Assembly: GCA_947259275.1 (NCBI GenBank) | Contig: CAMYMH010000026.1 | Coordinates: 1 to 60,640, forward strand | Direction of reading: 5' to 3' | Length of the DNA stretch: 60,640 nt | Origin: an uncultured Acidimicrobiaceae bacterium | GTDB lineage: Bacteria; Actinomycetota; Acidimicrobiia; Spongiisociales; SHLN01 | In this document: positions 43,406 through 52,177 of the stretch, piece by piece | Layout of the letters: each line of letters begins with the position of its first letter | How positions within the stretch are numbered: position 1 is the first letter of the stretch | The notes under the pieces: generated by a model | Told to the model about the DNA's origin: nothing | The model's input: only the letters and a program-made list of their open reading frames with translations | The model's database searches: none | Translations under genes and position numbers: made by a program

Positions 43406-43822
43406 TTAGTGGTCGTGACCCTCGTGGGCGTGGTCATGGCCGCCGCCTTCATGGCCATTCCCCTCAGCGTGCTCGGCGAGCTCTTTGCGCACCTCGTCCA
43501 TGTCCAGCTCGTTCACCTGGGTGATGAGGTCTTCGAGGTAGTTGGCGGGAAGCGCTCCGGGCTGGCTGTACAGGATCACCTGATCGCGGAACACCATCAG
43601 GGTGGGGATCGACTGAATACCAAACGCGCCTGCCAGCTCCTGCTGATCTTCGGTGTCCACCTTGGCGAATACGAGGTCCGGGTACTTCTCGGACATAGCC
43701 TCGTAGGTGGGCGCAAACGAACGGCAGGGTCCGCACCATTCGGCCCAGAAGTCAACGAGCACTGTCTCGTTTGACTGAATGGTCTCTTCGAATGTCTCTT
43801 TGGTGACATCAATCGTCGGCAT
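43406..43822 (-). CDS. trxA: thioredoxin with histidine-rich tail
   Basis: 138-residue thioredoxin. The active site WCGPC has Cys30 and Cys33, and the fold continues with VDTEDQQELAGAFGIQSIPTLMVFRD (cis-Pro). Standard thioredoxins end at about 110; here an extra tail (HAEGNGHEGGGHDHAHEGHDH) carries eight His and could bind metal. It is likely the reductant for the facing msrB. ATG at 43822. Confidence 0.92.
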   Translation of the reverse strand: MPTIDVTKETFEETIQSNETVLVDFWAEWCGPCRSFAPTYEAMSEKYPDLVFAKVDTEDQQELAGAFGIQSIPTLMVFRDQVILYSQPGALPANYLEDLITQVNELDMDEVRKELAEHAEGNGHEGGGHDHAHEGHDH

Positions 43823-43921
43823 GGCGTCTTCTTCTCCAAATCGAGGTTCCGGCAGTTAAACCGGGTCGGCGCTTCTTTTATGCCCGAGGCCGAGTCGGGG
43901 TTGCCGCAAGCCGGCGAGGGC

Positions 43922-43972
43922 AGATTCGCTGCTTCGATAGATTCCCCGCTCCGGTAGATTCCCTGCTTCATC
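43922..43972. promoter_or_regulatory. three tandem 17-bp direct repeats upstream of yceI-like gene
   Basis: AGATTCGCTGCTTCGAT, AGATTCCCCGCTCCGGT and AGATTCCCTGCTTCATC run head to tail without spacers, all sharing AGATTC-n3-GCT. They sit 20 bp before the GTG of the YceI gene in the divergent region with trxA. Such an array is typical of an activator or repressor site. Confidence 0.6.
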
Positions 43973-43991
43973 GATCTCGGAGGACCATCAC

Positions 43992-44753
43992 GTGAATCGC
44001 GCCAAATACCTTGCGGCCGGCGGTGCTGCCGGACTTCTGTTGGTTGTGGTCGGCATCTGGTTCTTCATCTTCCGGGACACGGCACCCCCGGCAGCCTCCC
44101 TCGACGATGCAGTCGGATCGGTCACGTCGACGACCGCCGCCGGCAGTACGGCCACATCGACGACGGCCCCATCGACCGCCACCGATTCATCTGGTGGCTC
44201 GCTCGACGGGACCTGGGCCATCGACACAAACGTGGGGGGCGGCGTCGTTGACGATGGAAGCTACGTCGGCTACCGGATGCAGGAGGAGCTGGCCACCATC
44301 GGAGCCAAGACTGCCGTCGGCCGGACCACCGCCTTGACGGGATCGCTCGAGTTCCGCGGGACCTCGCTGGTGGCGGCCAGCATCGTCGTCGATATGACGC
44401 AGCTCATGAGCGATGACTCGAGACGCGACAGCCAGATGGAGCGTCAGGCGCTCGAAACCACCGCGTTCCCCGAGGCGTCGTTCACATTGAGCGAGCCGGT
44501 CGACCTGGGGACGGTGCCAACCCCCGGGGCCGCATTCGCCCTCGAGGCAACCGGAGACCTGACCCTTCACGGGGTAAGCAACCGCGTCACCGTCCCTATT
44601 GACGGTCAGCTGGTCGGTGACACCGTCGTGGTTGTCGGCAGCCTCGAGATTCTGTTGGCCGACTACGACATCGACAAGCCGTCTGCCGGCATTGTTCTGT
44701 CGGTCGACGATCGAGGCGAGATGGAGTTTCAGCTGTTTCTGACGAGATCCTGA
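43992..44753 (+). CDS. YceI family protein
   Basis: 253-residue protein: an N-terminal membrane anchor (AAGLLLVVVGIWFFIF), an Ala/Thr-rich linker, then a YceI lipocalin-like domain (DGTWAIDTNVGGG...VGYRMQEEL, TALTGSLEFRGTSLVAASIVVDMTQLMSDDSRRDSQMERQ, LTLHGVSNRVTVP). YceI proteins bind isoprenoid-like lipids, but the ligand here is unknown. GTG 43992 has a GGAGGA site. Outside-facing, membrane-anchored localisation is inferred. Confidence 0.85.
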   Translation: MNRAKYLAAGGAAGLLLVVVGIWFFIFRDTAPPAASLDDAVGSVTSTTAAGSTATSTTAPSTATDSSGGSLDGTWAIDTNVGGGVVDDGSYVGYRMQEELATIGAKTAVGRTTALTGSLEFRGTSLVAASIVVDMTQLMSDDSRRDSQMERQALETTAFPEASFTLSEPVDLGTVPTPGAAFALEATGDLTLHGVSNRVTVPIDGQLVGDTVVVVGSLEILLADYDIDKPSAGIVLSVDDRGEMEFQLFLTRS

Positions 44754-45363
44754 TCCTCGTCCCGCCGACGACTGATCAGGATGAGCCCTGCGCCGAGCAG
44801 AAGGGACAGCAGTGACCAGGTCAAGGCGTCGCCGAGGTTAAACCCGGTCGACGGGAGCAAGCCGACCCCTGCCACCGCGAAGTTGTTGAGCACAACGACA
44901 TCCCCCAGCACCGCCACCTCGGCAAGTTGATGGTCCCAGAGAGGTCCTCGTCGACCTCGGTCAGGATGCGGACCTCCAGCTCGGTGCCGACCGCGAGGGG
45001 TCCCGGATGCTGGCAGGTCACAACCGTGCCGGCCTCGGTGCAGGTCCAGCCGGCACCGGAGGAGCTCACATAGGTGAGTCCGGCGGGCAGATCATCGGTC
45101 AGCATGATTGGTCCCGGTGCGTCGACCATACCGGCATTGGCCACCGTGAGTATCCATTCAGCCTGGTCGCCAGCCTGCACGTTCCCTTCGCTCGAGACCT
45201 TGGTGAGGCTGATGTCGATGGCGGAGGGGACGTACCCGATGCCGGGAGCAATTACGACTGAGCCTGCCACGGCAGCAACCGCTTGCAGATTGTTGGCAGT
45301 GGTGAGCACGTGGTCGGCGGGCACGGTCGCGAGGTAACGCCTTGGAACACTCGGTCGTTCCAT
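44729..45363 (-). pseudogene. broken LPxTG-anchored DUF11 protein
   Basis: Two partial frames form one protein. The N-terminal part has a DUF11-type repeat (ISLTKVSSEGNVQAGDQAEWILTVANAGMVDAPGPIMLTDDLPAGLTYVSS). The C-terminal part is a sortase signal LLPSTG, a hydrophobic helix and RRRDED. They are joined by adding one base near 44925, giving LAEVAVLGDVVVLNN. No signal peptide is visible at the N-terminus, which starts near ATG 45363 right against the divergent amidohydrolase, so the 5' end is probably lost too. Remnant of a wall-anchored adhesin-like protein, or a sequence error plus truncation. Confidence 0.65.
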
Positions 45364-45401
45364 GATCACCCGTGCACTGGGCGTTGGCCAGAAGATGTTG
45401 C

Positions 45402-45407
45402 CATAAT
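45402..45407 (+). promoter_or_regulatory. -10 box of a likely leaderless promoter (amidohydrolase)
   Basis: CATAAT lies 7 bases before GTG 45415, with no ribosome site. Confidence 0.35.
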
Positions 45408-45414
45408 CGGGTGA

Positions 45415-46947
45415 GTGAGCCTCGTCATCAGGTCCGCCTCCGGAGAGCTCGTCGTCGAGAGCGGCAAGATCGCCCGTCAGCCGGGCAGGGCCACCGAGGA
45501 GGTAGAAGTCGACGGCTTCCTCGTGCCCGGCCTGAGAGATGCCCATTTCCACCCCATCACCTACGCGGCGTCGTTGGTGGTGCCGTCGCTGAAGCGTGCC
45601 GGCAGTTTCAATGGCATCGGCGAGCGGCTCCGACAGGCGGCGGCTGGCCTGGCTCCGGGCACCCCTTTGAGCGCGATCCGGCTTGACGACGAGGCACTCG
45701 TGGAAGGTCGGCTGCCCACCAGCCCCGACCTGGATGTGATGGTGGGCGACCGGCCGGTCATCGTCCACCGCTACTGCGGCCACATTGCCGTCGCCAATAG
45801 CGCGGCCCTTCGGCTGGCGGGCGTGACGGCGAAGACGCCCGACCCTCCCGGTGGCTCGCTCGACCGTGACGAAAACGGAGAGCCCACCGGCGTGTTACGA
45901 GAGATGGGGATCGAGACAGTTTCACTGCCTTTGGCAGCTCAGTCCGGGCCGGCCGTGACCGACGATCAGGTCGTCGACGCCATGTACGCCCTGGCCTCGG
46001 TTGGCCTCACCAGCATCGGGGGGATTGTTGGATGCGGGGATGGCCCGTGGGCCGATCTCGGCGATCAGTTCTCCCAGCTGGTGAGAGTCTCCGACCGTTT
46101 GCCGATCAATGTCCGGGTCCTGGTGATCGGAACCACCGCCGATCAACTCAGGGAGGCGGCCCAAGAGATCGAGGAGGTGGCGGCTCCTCGGCTGTCTTTC
46201 TTGGGAGTGAAGATCTTCGGGGACGGCAGCCTCGGGGGGCATACCGCCGCTATGCATGAGGCGTTCTCCGATGCTCCCACGACCGGTCAGCTGCGCTTCG
46301 ACCCGGTACCTTCTCGCCCTCTGGCCGAAGCCGCCCTCGAACTAGGCGGCATCGTCGCCATCCACGCCATCGGGGATCGCGCCAACGCCGAGGTGCTCGC
46401 TTTCTACCGAGAGCTGATTGCTGCCGGCGCCGATCCGACCAGGCTCCGCGTCGAGCACGCCTCGGTGCTGGGTGCCGCCGAAATCGACGCCTTCGCCGAG
46501 CTGGGCGTGGTGGCCTCGGTGCAGCCGGCCTTCATGGCGTCAGAAACCGAGTGGCTCGAGAAACGGATCGGCGCCGAGCGCATGCAGCTCACCTACCCGC
46601 TGCGAACTCTGCTGGACCGGGGCGTTCCCTTGGCGGGCGGCTCCGACTGCCCGGTCGAACCCCCCCATCCGCTGTGGGGTATAGCGACGGCCCGCGACCG
46701 GTGCGGGATAGTGCCCGACCAGGGCCTCACAGCTCAGGAAGCCCTCGACCTGTTTACCCGCGACGCGGCCCGCTCTATGCTCGAACCCGAGCCGCTTGCG
46801 GTGGATTCACCGGCCGACTTCATCGTGTTGGACGTGGATCCGCTGCATGCCACCCCCGATGAGCTACGCGATGCAGAGGTGTTGGCCACATACATCGATG
46901 GCACCCAGGTCCCGGTTGGTTCGGTTGATCGCGTGTGGAGGAGCTAG
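45415..46947 (+). CDS. YtcJ-like amidohydrolase
   Basis: 510-residue metal-dependent hydrolase of the amidohydrolase superfamily, YtcJ branch. [18 protein letters not shown] has the first metal Hx[22 protein letters not shown] follows, then [44 protein letters not shown], and [18 protein letters not shown] with the catalytic Asp. Substrate unknown (N-formyl or acyl compounds in characterised relatives). Length is typical. Confidence 0.88.
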   Translation: MSLVIRSASGELVVESGKIARQPGRATEEVEVDGFLVPGLRDAHFHPITYAASLVVPSLKRAGSFNGIGERLRQAAAGLAPGTPLSAIRLDDEALVEGRLPTSPDLDVMVGDRPVIVHRYCGHIAVANSAALRLAGVTAKTPDPPGGSLDRDENGEPTGVLREMGIETVSLPLAAQSGPAVTDDQVVDAMYALASVGLTSIGGIVGCGDGPWADLGDQFSQLVRVSDRLPINVRVLVIGTTADQLREAAQEIEEVAAPRLSFLGVKIFGDGSLGGHTAAMHEAFSDAPTTGQLRFDPVPSRPLAEAALELGGIVAIHAIGDRANAEVLAFYRELIAAGADPTRLRVEHASVLGAAEIDAFAELGVVASVQPAFMASETEWLEKRIGAERMQLTYPLRTLLDRGVPLAGGSDCPVEPPHPLWGIATARDRCGIVPDQGLTAQEALDLFTRDAARSMLEPEPLAVDSPADFIVLDVDPLHATPDELRDAEVLATYIDGTQVPVGSVDRVWRS

Positions 46948-47006
46948 CAGGCCCCGATAGGATGGCCGCCGCGGAGATACACCCCGCTCGAACGATCGGA
47001 GCAATC

Positions 47007-47606
47007 GTGGCATTGATGGACGACCTACTGGGCACACTCGGGGGCGACGGCCTGGGAGCACTAGGAGGTCTTTTGGGAGGCGCAGACGAAGACACGACCA
47101 AAGGCCTGCTGGGGGCAGCACTGCCCGCCATCCTCGGAGCGATGGCCAACAACGCCTCGCAACCGGGTGGTGCCGACTCGCTGTTCGGAGCCCTGCAAAA
47201 GGACCACGATGGTTCGATCCTCGACAACCTCGGAGGCTTCCTCGGCCAGCCGAATACCGATGACGGCAACGGCATCCTTGGTCACGTGTTCGGGAACAAC
47301 CGGCCTCAGGTCGAGCAGAACATCGCCCAGAAGAGCGGCTTGGATCTCGGGACGATCGTCAAGTTCCTTCCCGTGGTCGCTCCGATCATCATGGGCTTTC
47401 TCGGCAAGATGACTCGCCAGAACAACCTCGACGCCGGCGGGCTCTCCAACGCCCTCCAGCTCGAGAAGAAGGAAGTCGAGGCCAAAGGAATCGACCTGGG
47501 CAGCATCCTCGGCATGCTCGACTCCGACCAGGACGGAGACGTCAAGGACGATGTCATGAAGATGGGCGGCAGCTGGCTGAAGCGCCTGTTCGGGAGACGC
47601 GGCTAG
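47007..47606 (+). CDS. DUF937 domain protein
   Basis: 199-residue protein of the DUF937 family: repeated Gly/Leu-rich segments (LLGTLGGDGLGALGGLLGG, GLLGAALPAILGAMANNA, LFGALQKDHDGSILDNLGGFLGQP) and VLGHVFG-like ILGHVFGNNRPQVEQNIAQKSGLD. The C-terminal LDSDQDGDVKDDVM resembles an EF-hand-like calcium site. Function unknown. GTG 47007 has a GGAG site. Confidence 0.85.
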   Translation: MALMDDLLGTLGGDGLGALGGLLGGADEDTTKGLLGAALPAILGAMANNASQPGGADSLFGALQKDHDGSILDNLGGFLGQPNTDDGNGILGHVFGNNRPQVEQNIAQKSGLDLGTIVKFLPVVAPIIMGFLGKMTRQNNLDAGGLSNALQLEKKEVEAKGIDLGSILGMLDSDQDGDVKDDVMKMGGSWLKRLFGRRG

Positions 47607-47697
47607 GGACCGAGCCTGTTCGGCTGGGGAGAGCCTCAAGGGCTCCGGCTCCGGCAAGAGTTCTCTGGATGGAACGGCTGGCGACTGGCGACTGGCT

Positions 47698-49329
47698 CTA
47701 CTGGGCGTAGTTGCTGCTCGCCCTGAAGGTCTCCTGCAGGTGGACGTTTACCAGCGCGGGCATGTTCGATGCTCTCGCTTCGTCGAGGGCCGCCCGCAGC
47801 TTGGTTGCCTTGCGGACGAAGCTGCCGTGGCCTCCCAGGCCGGACACCATGGCGTGGTAGGGGCGGACCCCGAGGTCGGTGGCCACCAGCCGGTCGGGGT
47901 AGAACGCCGAGTGGAACGTCTTGATGTTGTTCCACACGCCGTCGTTGCCGACCACGCCGATGATCGGGAGCTCATGGCGGAGGTACGTGTCGTACTCCAT
48001 GCCGTGAAATCCGAAACCGCCGTCTCCGAACACGATCCCGACTTCTTTGTCCGGGTGAGTCACTTTGGCGGCCAGGGCGTACCCGGGCCCGGTGCCCAGC
48101 GTCCCGAACGGACCCGGGTCGAGCACGTGCCCGGGATGGGAAACCTGCAGCCACTTAGCCGTGGTCGACACGATGTCCCCACCGTCGACGGCGACGATGG
48201 CGTCGGGCCCGAAGAACTCAGCCACTTCCCGCCCGAATCGCTCCGGGTGCACCGGTGCGTCGATCGAGCCGGCCAGGGCATTGGCGGCGGCCAGCTTCTC
48301 TGCCTCGCTTGATTGCAACTGGTTGGCCCAGCCGGCGATGTTGCTGCGGCCGTAGGTGGCCTTGTGGGCACCGACCTGATCGAGGAACCGGCCGGGGTCG
48401 GCCACGATCCCCACGTGGGCAGCACGGTTCCAGCCGATCTTGGTCGGCTCGGCATCGACTTGCACCACCGTGGCGTCGGGGTTGATCTTGGCTCCGTAAC
48501 CGGTGCGGAAGTCCCAGTCGACGCCGAGGGCGAGCACCAGGTCGGCTTCCGCAAAAGCCTCGCTGCGGGTGCGGTTACCGAGCAAGTCGTGGCCGAATGC
48601 GAGGGCGCCGCGGGCGGCCCCACTGAGGTAGACCATGGCCCCGAGCGCCTCGGCGAACGGCACCATCGCTCCCGCCGCCTGGGGCCGGAGGCCACCGCCG
48701 GCGAAGACGACGGGACGCTCGGCCCGGAGCAGCAGTTCGGCAACCCGCTCGACCACCGTGTCCTCTGCGCCGACAGGTTCGCTGTGGCGATAGCCTTCGG
48801 GCCAATCGATCGAGTCCTCCCCCACCATGTCTGCCTGGACGTCGAGGGGAACGTCAAGAAACACCGGCCCGCCCCGGCCCGCAAAGGCGTGGCGAGCCGC
48901 GGTTGCGATGTAGTCGGCCAGTCGGCCCGTCTCCCAGGCAGTGGTCGCCCAGCGAGTGACGGGACGCACCAGCTGGGGATGATCCATCTCCTGGAGCCCG
49001 CCGCGGTGTTCTTGTCGAATGAAGTGGCGTCCGCCCAGCAGCAGCATCGGTGTGCCGGAGAACTGGGCCGCGGCCAGCGCGGTGATTGAGTCGGTGACGC
49101 CGGGTCCCGCCGTCACCGCCGCCACTCCGAGCCGGCCGGTCAGACGAGTGTAAGCCTCGGCGGCGTGGGCGGCGGTCTGTTCATGGCGCACGTCCACGAC
49201 CCGGATGCCCTCTTGTACGCACCCGTCCAGGATTGGCACGATGTGGCCGCCGGTGAGAGTGAACAGCGCGTCGACGCCCTCCGCCGTCAAGGCCCGGGCG
49301 ATGATTTGTCCGCCGTGGATACCCGCCAT
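47698..49329 (-). CDS. thiamine diphosphate-dependent enzyme, acetolactate synthase-like
   Basis: 543-residue ThDP enzyme of the acetolactate synthase/benzoylformate decarboxylase group. The catalytic Glu lies in DVRHEQTAAHAAEAYTR; the central domain has FAGGGLRPQAAG; the cofactor motif GDGGFGFHGMEYDTYLRHELPIIGVVGNDGVWNN is complete. Specific activity cannot be told: no small regulatory subunit or ilv gene is near. It is followed 12 bp upstream on the same strand by a FlK-like thioesterase, suggesting a two-gene transcript acting on acyl-CoA or alpha-keto acids. Confidence 0.85.
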   Translation of the reverse strand: MAGIHGGQIIARALTAEGVDALFTLTGGHIVPILDGCVQEGIRVVDVRHEQTAAHAAEAYTRLTGRLGVAAVTAGPGVTDSITALAAAQFSGTPMLLLGGRHFIRQEHRGGLQEMDHPQLVRPVTRWATTAWETGRLADYIATAARHAFAGRGGPVFLDVPLDVQADMVGEDSIDWPEGYRHSEPVGAEDTVVERVAELLLRAERPVVFAGGGLRPQAAGAMVPFAEALGAMVYLSGAARGALAFGHDLLGNRTRSEAFAEADLVLALGVDWDFRTGYGAKINPDATVVQVDAEPTKIGWNRAAHVGIVADPGRFLDQVGAHKATYGRSNIAGWANQLQSSEAEKLAAANALAGSIDAPVHPERFGREVAEFFGPDAIVAVDGGDIVSTTAKWLQVSHPGHVLDPGPFGTLGTGPGYALAAKVTHPDKEVGIVFGDGGFGFHGMEYDTYLRHELPIIGVVGNDGVWNNIKTFHSAFYPDRLVATDLGVRPYHAMVSGLGGHGSFVRKATKLRAALDEARASNMPALVNVHLQETFRASSNYAQ

Positions 49330-49341
49330 GTATCCCCAAAC

Positions 49342-49710
49342 CTACCGATCGAGAAAGCGGTCCCGCTCGACTATGACCCGCCACACCTTCGCCACCGCTA
49401 CCGCACCACCTTCGGCGTCGGCCACGGTCACCGTGAATTGCAGTCGGCGGGCATCGATATCCACCAGCGTTGCCCGGGCGCTCACGGTTTCACCAACCAG
49501 GCTCGGCTTCATGTGGTCACACTCCACCCTGGTACCAACACTCGTCGATCCGTCCGGCAGTTGTCCGGCGACGGCGGCCACCGTCGCCTCCTCACACAAG
49601 GCGACAATCCGGGGCGTGGCAAGCACCGGAACGTCACCCGAACCGAGAGCGATGGCGGTATCAGATTCGGTGACGGTCAGTGTGATCTCAGCAGACGACC
49701 CGGCTTGCAC
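49342..49710 (-). CDS. FlK-like hotdog thioesterase
   Basis: 122-residue hotdog-fold protein related to fluoroacetyl-CoA thioesterase-type enzymes: RIVALCEEATVAAVAGQLP, STSVGTRVECDHMKPSLVGETVSARATLVDIDARRLQFTVTVAD. A Glu and a His in these motifs can serve as catalytic residues. GTG 49710 is preceded by AGGAGA; upstream codons belong to other DNA. Probable role: hydrolysing a short acyl-CoA for or with the adjacent ThDP enzyme (inference). Confidence 0.8.
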   Translation of the reverse strand: MQAGSSAEITLTVTESDTAIALGSGDVPVLATPRIVALCEEATVAAVAGQLPDGSTSVGTRVECDHMKPSLVGETVSARATLVDIDARRLQFTVTVADAEGGAVAVAKVWRVIVERDRFLDR

Positions 49711-49778
49711 GTTCGGCTCTCCTTTGTCTGACGACGTTACACCTGCCCACCGGACATCTCCCCGACTAGCGTCGGTCC

Positions 49779-51260
49779 ATGTCGATCCGCCTTCCTTCAC
49801 CCAGCCTGGTGCTCCTCGTCGGCCCCTCCGGGTCAGGCAAGACCGTCTGGGCCCAAGAGAACTTCGCATCTGCTCAGATCGTCAGTTCCGACGAGCTGCG
49901 GGGACGGGTGGGAATCGACGAGTACGACCAGAAAGCGTCGAAGGATGCTTTCGAGCTGCTCGAAGCCATTGTTGAAAAGCGCCTCAAACGGGGTCTGGTC
50001 ACCGTGATCGACACCCTCGGGCTCAACCATGAGCAGCGAGTCCGCCACCGGGCGCTCGCCGCTGAGCATGATGTGCCGTGCTACGCAGTCGGGTTCGACA
50101 CTCCCCCCAAGCTGTGCCGCGAGCGCAACCAGCAGCGATCACGACCCGTCCCGGCCAAGGTGCTCTCCGGACAGATCAAGCAATGGGAGCAGCTCCGTGA
50201 CTCACTGGCGGAGGAGGGTTTCGCCGGGGTTTTCGAGCCGGAGCGGGTGGTGGTGGTGCCGGCCGACCAGCTCGACGCCGACTCCCATGCCGCCGCCCAA
50301 CAACGCGATCCACTGCCGCTTTCGTTCGGGCTCCAGCTCCCCAGCTTCACGTGGGACGACCGGGCAGGCGACATCGGCGAACACTTGACCAAGATCGGCC
50401 GAGCGGCCGAGGAGGCCGGATTCTCGAGCATCTGGGTGATGGACCACTTCCGCCAGATCCCTCAGGTCGGCCCCGAGTGGCACGACATGCTCGACAGCTA
50501 CACCGCGCTCGGGTTCCTGGCCGCTGCCACCAGTCGGGCCAAGCTGGGTGTGCTAGTGAGCGGGATCATGTATCGCAATCCCGCCCACCTGGGAAAGATC
50601 GTGGCGACCCTCGATGTGCTCTCCGGGGGCCGGTCCGTCTGTGGCCTCGGAATCGGCTGGTTCGAAAAGGAGCACACCGCCTACGGCTGGGATTTCCCTC
50701 CGGTCCCGGACCGGTACGCGCTGCTGGAAGACACCCTGCAATTGCTGCCACTGCTGTGGGGACCCGGGTCACCCGCGTTCCAAGGCGCGGTCTTGTCGGT
50801 CCCGGATGCAATGTGTTACCCGCGTCCTATTCAGGATCCGATACCCATCATGATTGGCGGCTCGGGTGAGCGAAAGACGCTTCGCCTCGTCGCCCAATAC
50901 GCCGACGCCTGCAACCTGTTCGGAGATCCGGCCACCATCGCCCACAAGGTCGAAGTCCTCGCTGGTCACTGCGCCGACATCGAACGCGACCTCTCCGACA
51001 TCGAGATCACCAACCTCTCGACGTTGCTCGTGGCGGCCGACCGGAACGCGCTGGCAGCCGAAGTCGAGCGGTTGCGACCGTCGAATGTCTCTGCCGACGC
51101 GTTCGCTACCCGGGTAAATGCCGGCACCGACGACGACCACATCGGACGGTTCCGCCAATACGCGGAAGCCGGCGTTCAGACCGCCATCGTCAACATGCCG
51201 GACCTGTCGGACGTTGGCGCCATCACCGCGTTTGCTCCAGTAATCGCCGCTTTCGCGTAG
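49779..51260 (+). CDS. fusion of P-loop kinase and F420-dependent LLM-class oxidoreductase
   Basis: 493-residue two-domain protein. Residues 1 to about 170 are a P-loop kinase-like domain: Walker A LVGPSGSGKT (13-22), then QIVSSDELRGRVG, DTLGLNHEQRVRHRALA, FDTPPKLCRERNQQR. Residues from about 180 onward are a luciferase-like monooxygenase-class enzyme of the TIGR03560 type: FGLQLPSFTWDDRAGDIGEHL, EEAGFSSIWVMDHFRQIPQVG, GVLVSGIMYRNPAHLGKIVATLDVLSGGRSVCGLGIGW. Such enzymes use F420. One continuous frame with no stop or start between. The substrate is unknown. It is divergent to the thioesterase gene. Confidence 0.85.
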   Translation: MSIRLPSPSLVLLVGPSGSGKTVWAQENFASAQIVSSDELRGRVGIDEYDQKASKDAFELLEAIVEKRLKRGLVTVIDTLGLNHEQRVRHRALAAEHDVPCYAVGFDTPPKLCRERNQQRSRPVPAKVLSGQIKQWEQLRDSLAEEGFAGVFEPERVVVVPADQLDADSHAAAQQRDPLPLSFGLQLPSFTWDDRAGDIGEHLTKIGRAAEEAGFSSIWVMDHFRQIPQVGPEWHDMLDSYTALGFLAAATSRAKLGVLVSGIMYRNPAHLGKIVATLDVLSGGRSVCGLGIGWFEKEHTAYGWDFPPVPDRYALLEDTLQLLPLLWGPGSPAFQGAVLSVPDAMCYPRPIQDPIPIMIGGSGERKTLRLVAQYADACNLFGDPATIAHKVEVLAGHCADIERDLSDIEITNLSTLLVAADRNALAAEVERLRPSNVSADAFATRVNAGTDDDHIGRFRQYAEAGVQTAIVNMPDLSDVGAITAFAPVIAAFA

Positions 51261-51450
51261 CCGGAGTTCGCAACTCGCAACAGCCGCCGATCTCGCCGCC
51301 CGGCCGCCTAGCTATGTTGCCCAAGACGTTGTTGACGCGGGCGGCTCGCGCCCAAACCGCTGCGCCCGATGAGACACGGAGAGTGGTGACCAGCAGTCGA
51401 GGCCGAGCGCCTACCCGTATAAAGTGCCGTTCCAGCGCACTCGACGTTTC

Positions 51451-51481
51451 GGGCGATATCGCCCGTATTTGGTGATCGGTG
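51451..51481. repeat. left direct repeat flanking the toxin-antitoxin pair
   Basis: GGGCGATATCGCCC palindrome followed by GTATTTGGTGATCGGTG. It differs from 52147-52177 at one base in 31. It lies 15 bases after the toxin stop. Confidence 0.9.
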
Positions 51482-51496
51482 CGTTGTCCTGGCGTC

Positions 51497-51826
51497 TCAG
51501 GGAACGCAGTTGACTGCGACATTGAGAGCTGCACAGATCTGGCGCATTCGCTCATCGCTCAGGCGGCCCAGCCGCTGGGTGAGTGTCTCAACCGAGACGC
51601 TCTCGATCGAATCGAGGTTCACCGCGGAGGTCCTGGGGATTGGATCCTCGGCTGGCTCGAGGGTGACCTCGCTGGGCAGTCCGCGGATGGTGGTGGTGCA
51701 GGGGGCGACTACGGTTCGCTGCAGCCTTGGAATGGCAACGTCTCGCGACATGACGACTACAGGTCGGCGGGCAATCTCAGGCAGTTCACACCACCAGACC
51801 TCACCGCGAGCGGGCAGGTCCTTCAC
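51497..51826 (-). CDS. MazF/PemK-type toxin
   Basis: 109-residue putative mRNA endonuclease toxin. The family pattern is present: [44 protein letters not shown], and [22 protein letters not shown]. Its ATGA start overlaps the antitoxin stop (51823-51826), the usual coupling. Toxin cleavage site unknown. Confidence 0.9.
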   Translation of the reverse strand: MKDLPARGEVWWCELPEIARRPVVVMSRDVAIPRLQRTVVAPCTTTIRGLPSEVTLEPAEDPIPRTSAVNLDSIESVSVETLTQRLGRLSDERMRQICAALNVAVNCVP

Positions 51827-52059
51827 GACAAGCCGGCGGCCTCGCGGAACGAGGCTAGGTCACCCCACTCGTCCGGCTCGTCGATCGGGTTGGTGTCGTA
51901 CGCCGTGTAGGCGGCGTCGATCTGGGCTGCCTGATGACGGGCAAGGAGCGCGGCCAGCGCTTCATCGAGCAATGCAGCATCTTTGCTCTCAGATCGAAGT
52001 CGCCTGGCTTCCTCCAGGAGTGCTTCATCGACTGTGGTGCTGACTCTGACCCTTGCCAT
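51823..52059 (-). CDS. RHH-type antitoxin of the MazEF pair
   Basis: 78-residue antitoxin: an N-terminal strand-helix-helix [20 protein letters not shown] binds operator DNA, followed by a helical, acidic tail ([24 protein letters not shown]) that would plug the toxin. ATG 52059 is preceded by a full promoter with no ribosome site, so the message is leaderless. Autoregulation of the operon is expected for the family. Confidence 0.88.
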   Translation of the reverse strand: MARVRVSTTVDEALLEEARRLRSESKDAALLDEALAALLARHQAAQIDAAYTAYDTNPIDEPDEWGDLASFREAAGLS

Positions 52060-52065
52060 GCCACA

Positions 52066-52094
52066 ACTATGCCATGTTTGTGCGACATTTGCAA
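52066..52094 (-). promoter_or_regulatory. promoter of the toxin-antitoxin operon
   Basis: TTGCAA (-35), a 17-bp spacer, then CATAGT (-10), six bases, then ATG on the minus strand. Confidence 0.6.
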
Positions 52095-52146
52095 CCGGGT
52101 CGGCGCAACGCACTCGTACGTGCCGATATCTCGCACTATCAGTTCA

Positions 52147-52177
52147 GGGCGATATCGCCCATATTTGGTGATCGGTG
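52147..52177. repeat. right direct repeat flanking the toxin-antitoxin pair
   Basis: Same 31-base sequence as 51451-51481 with one change (A for G after the palindrome). It lies 87 bases upstream of the antitoxin start, and a further degenerate GCCGATATC stretch precedes it. Confidence 0.9.
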
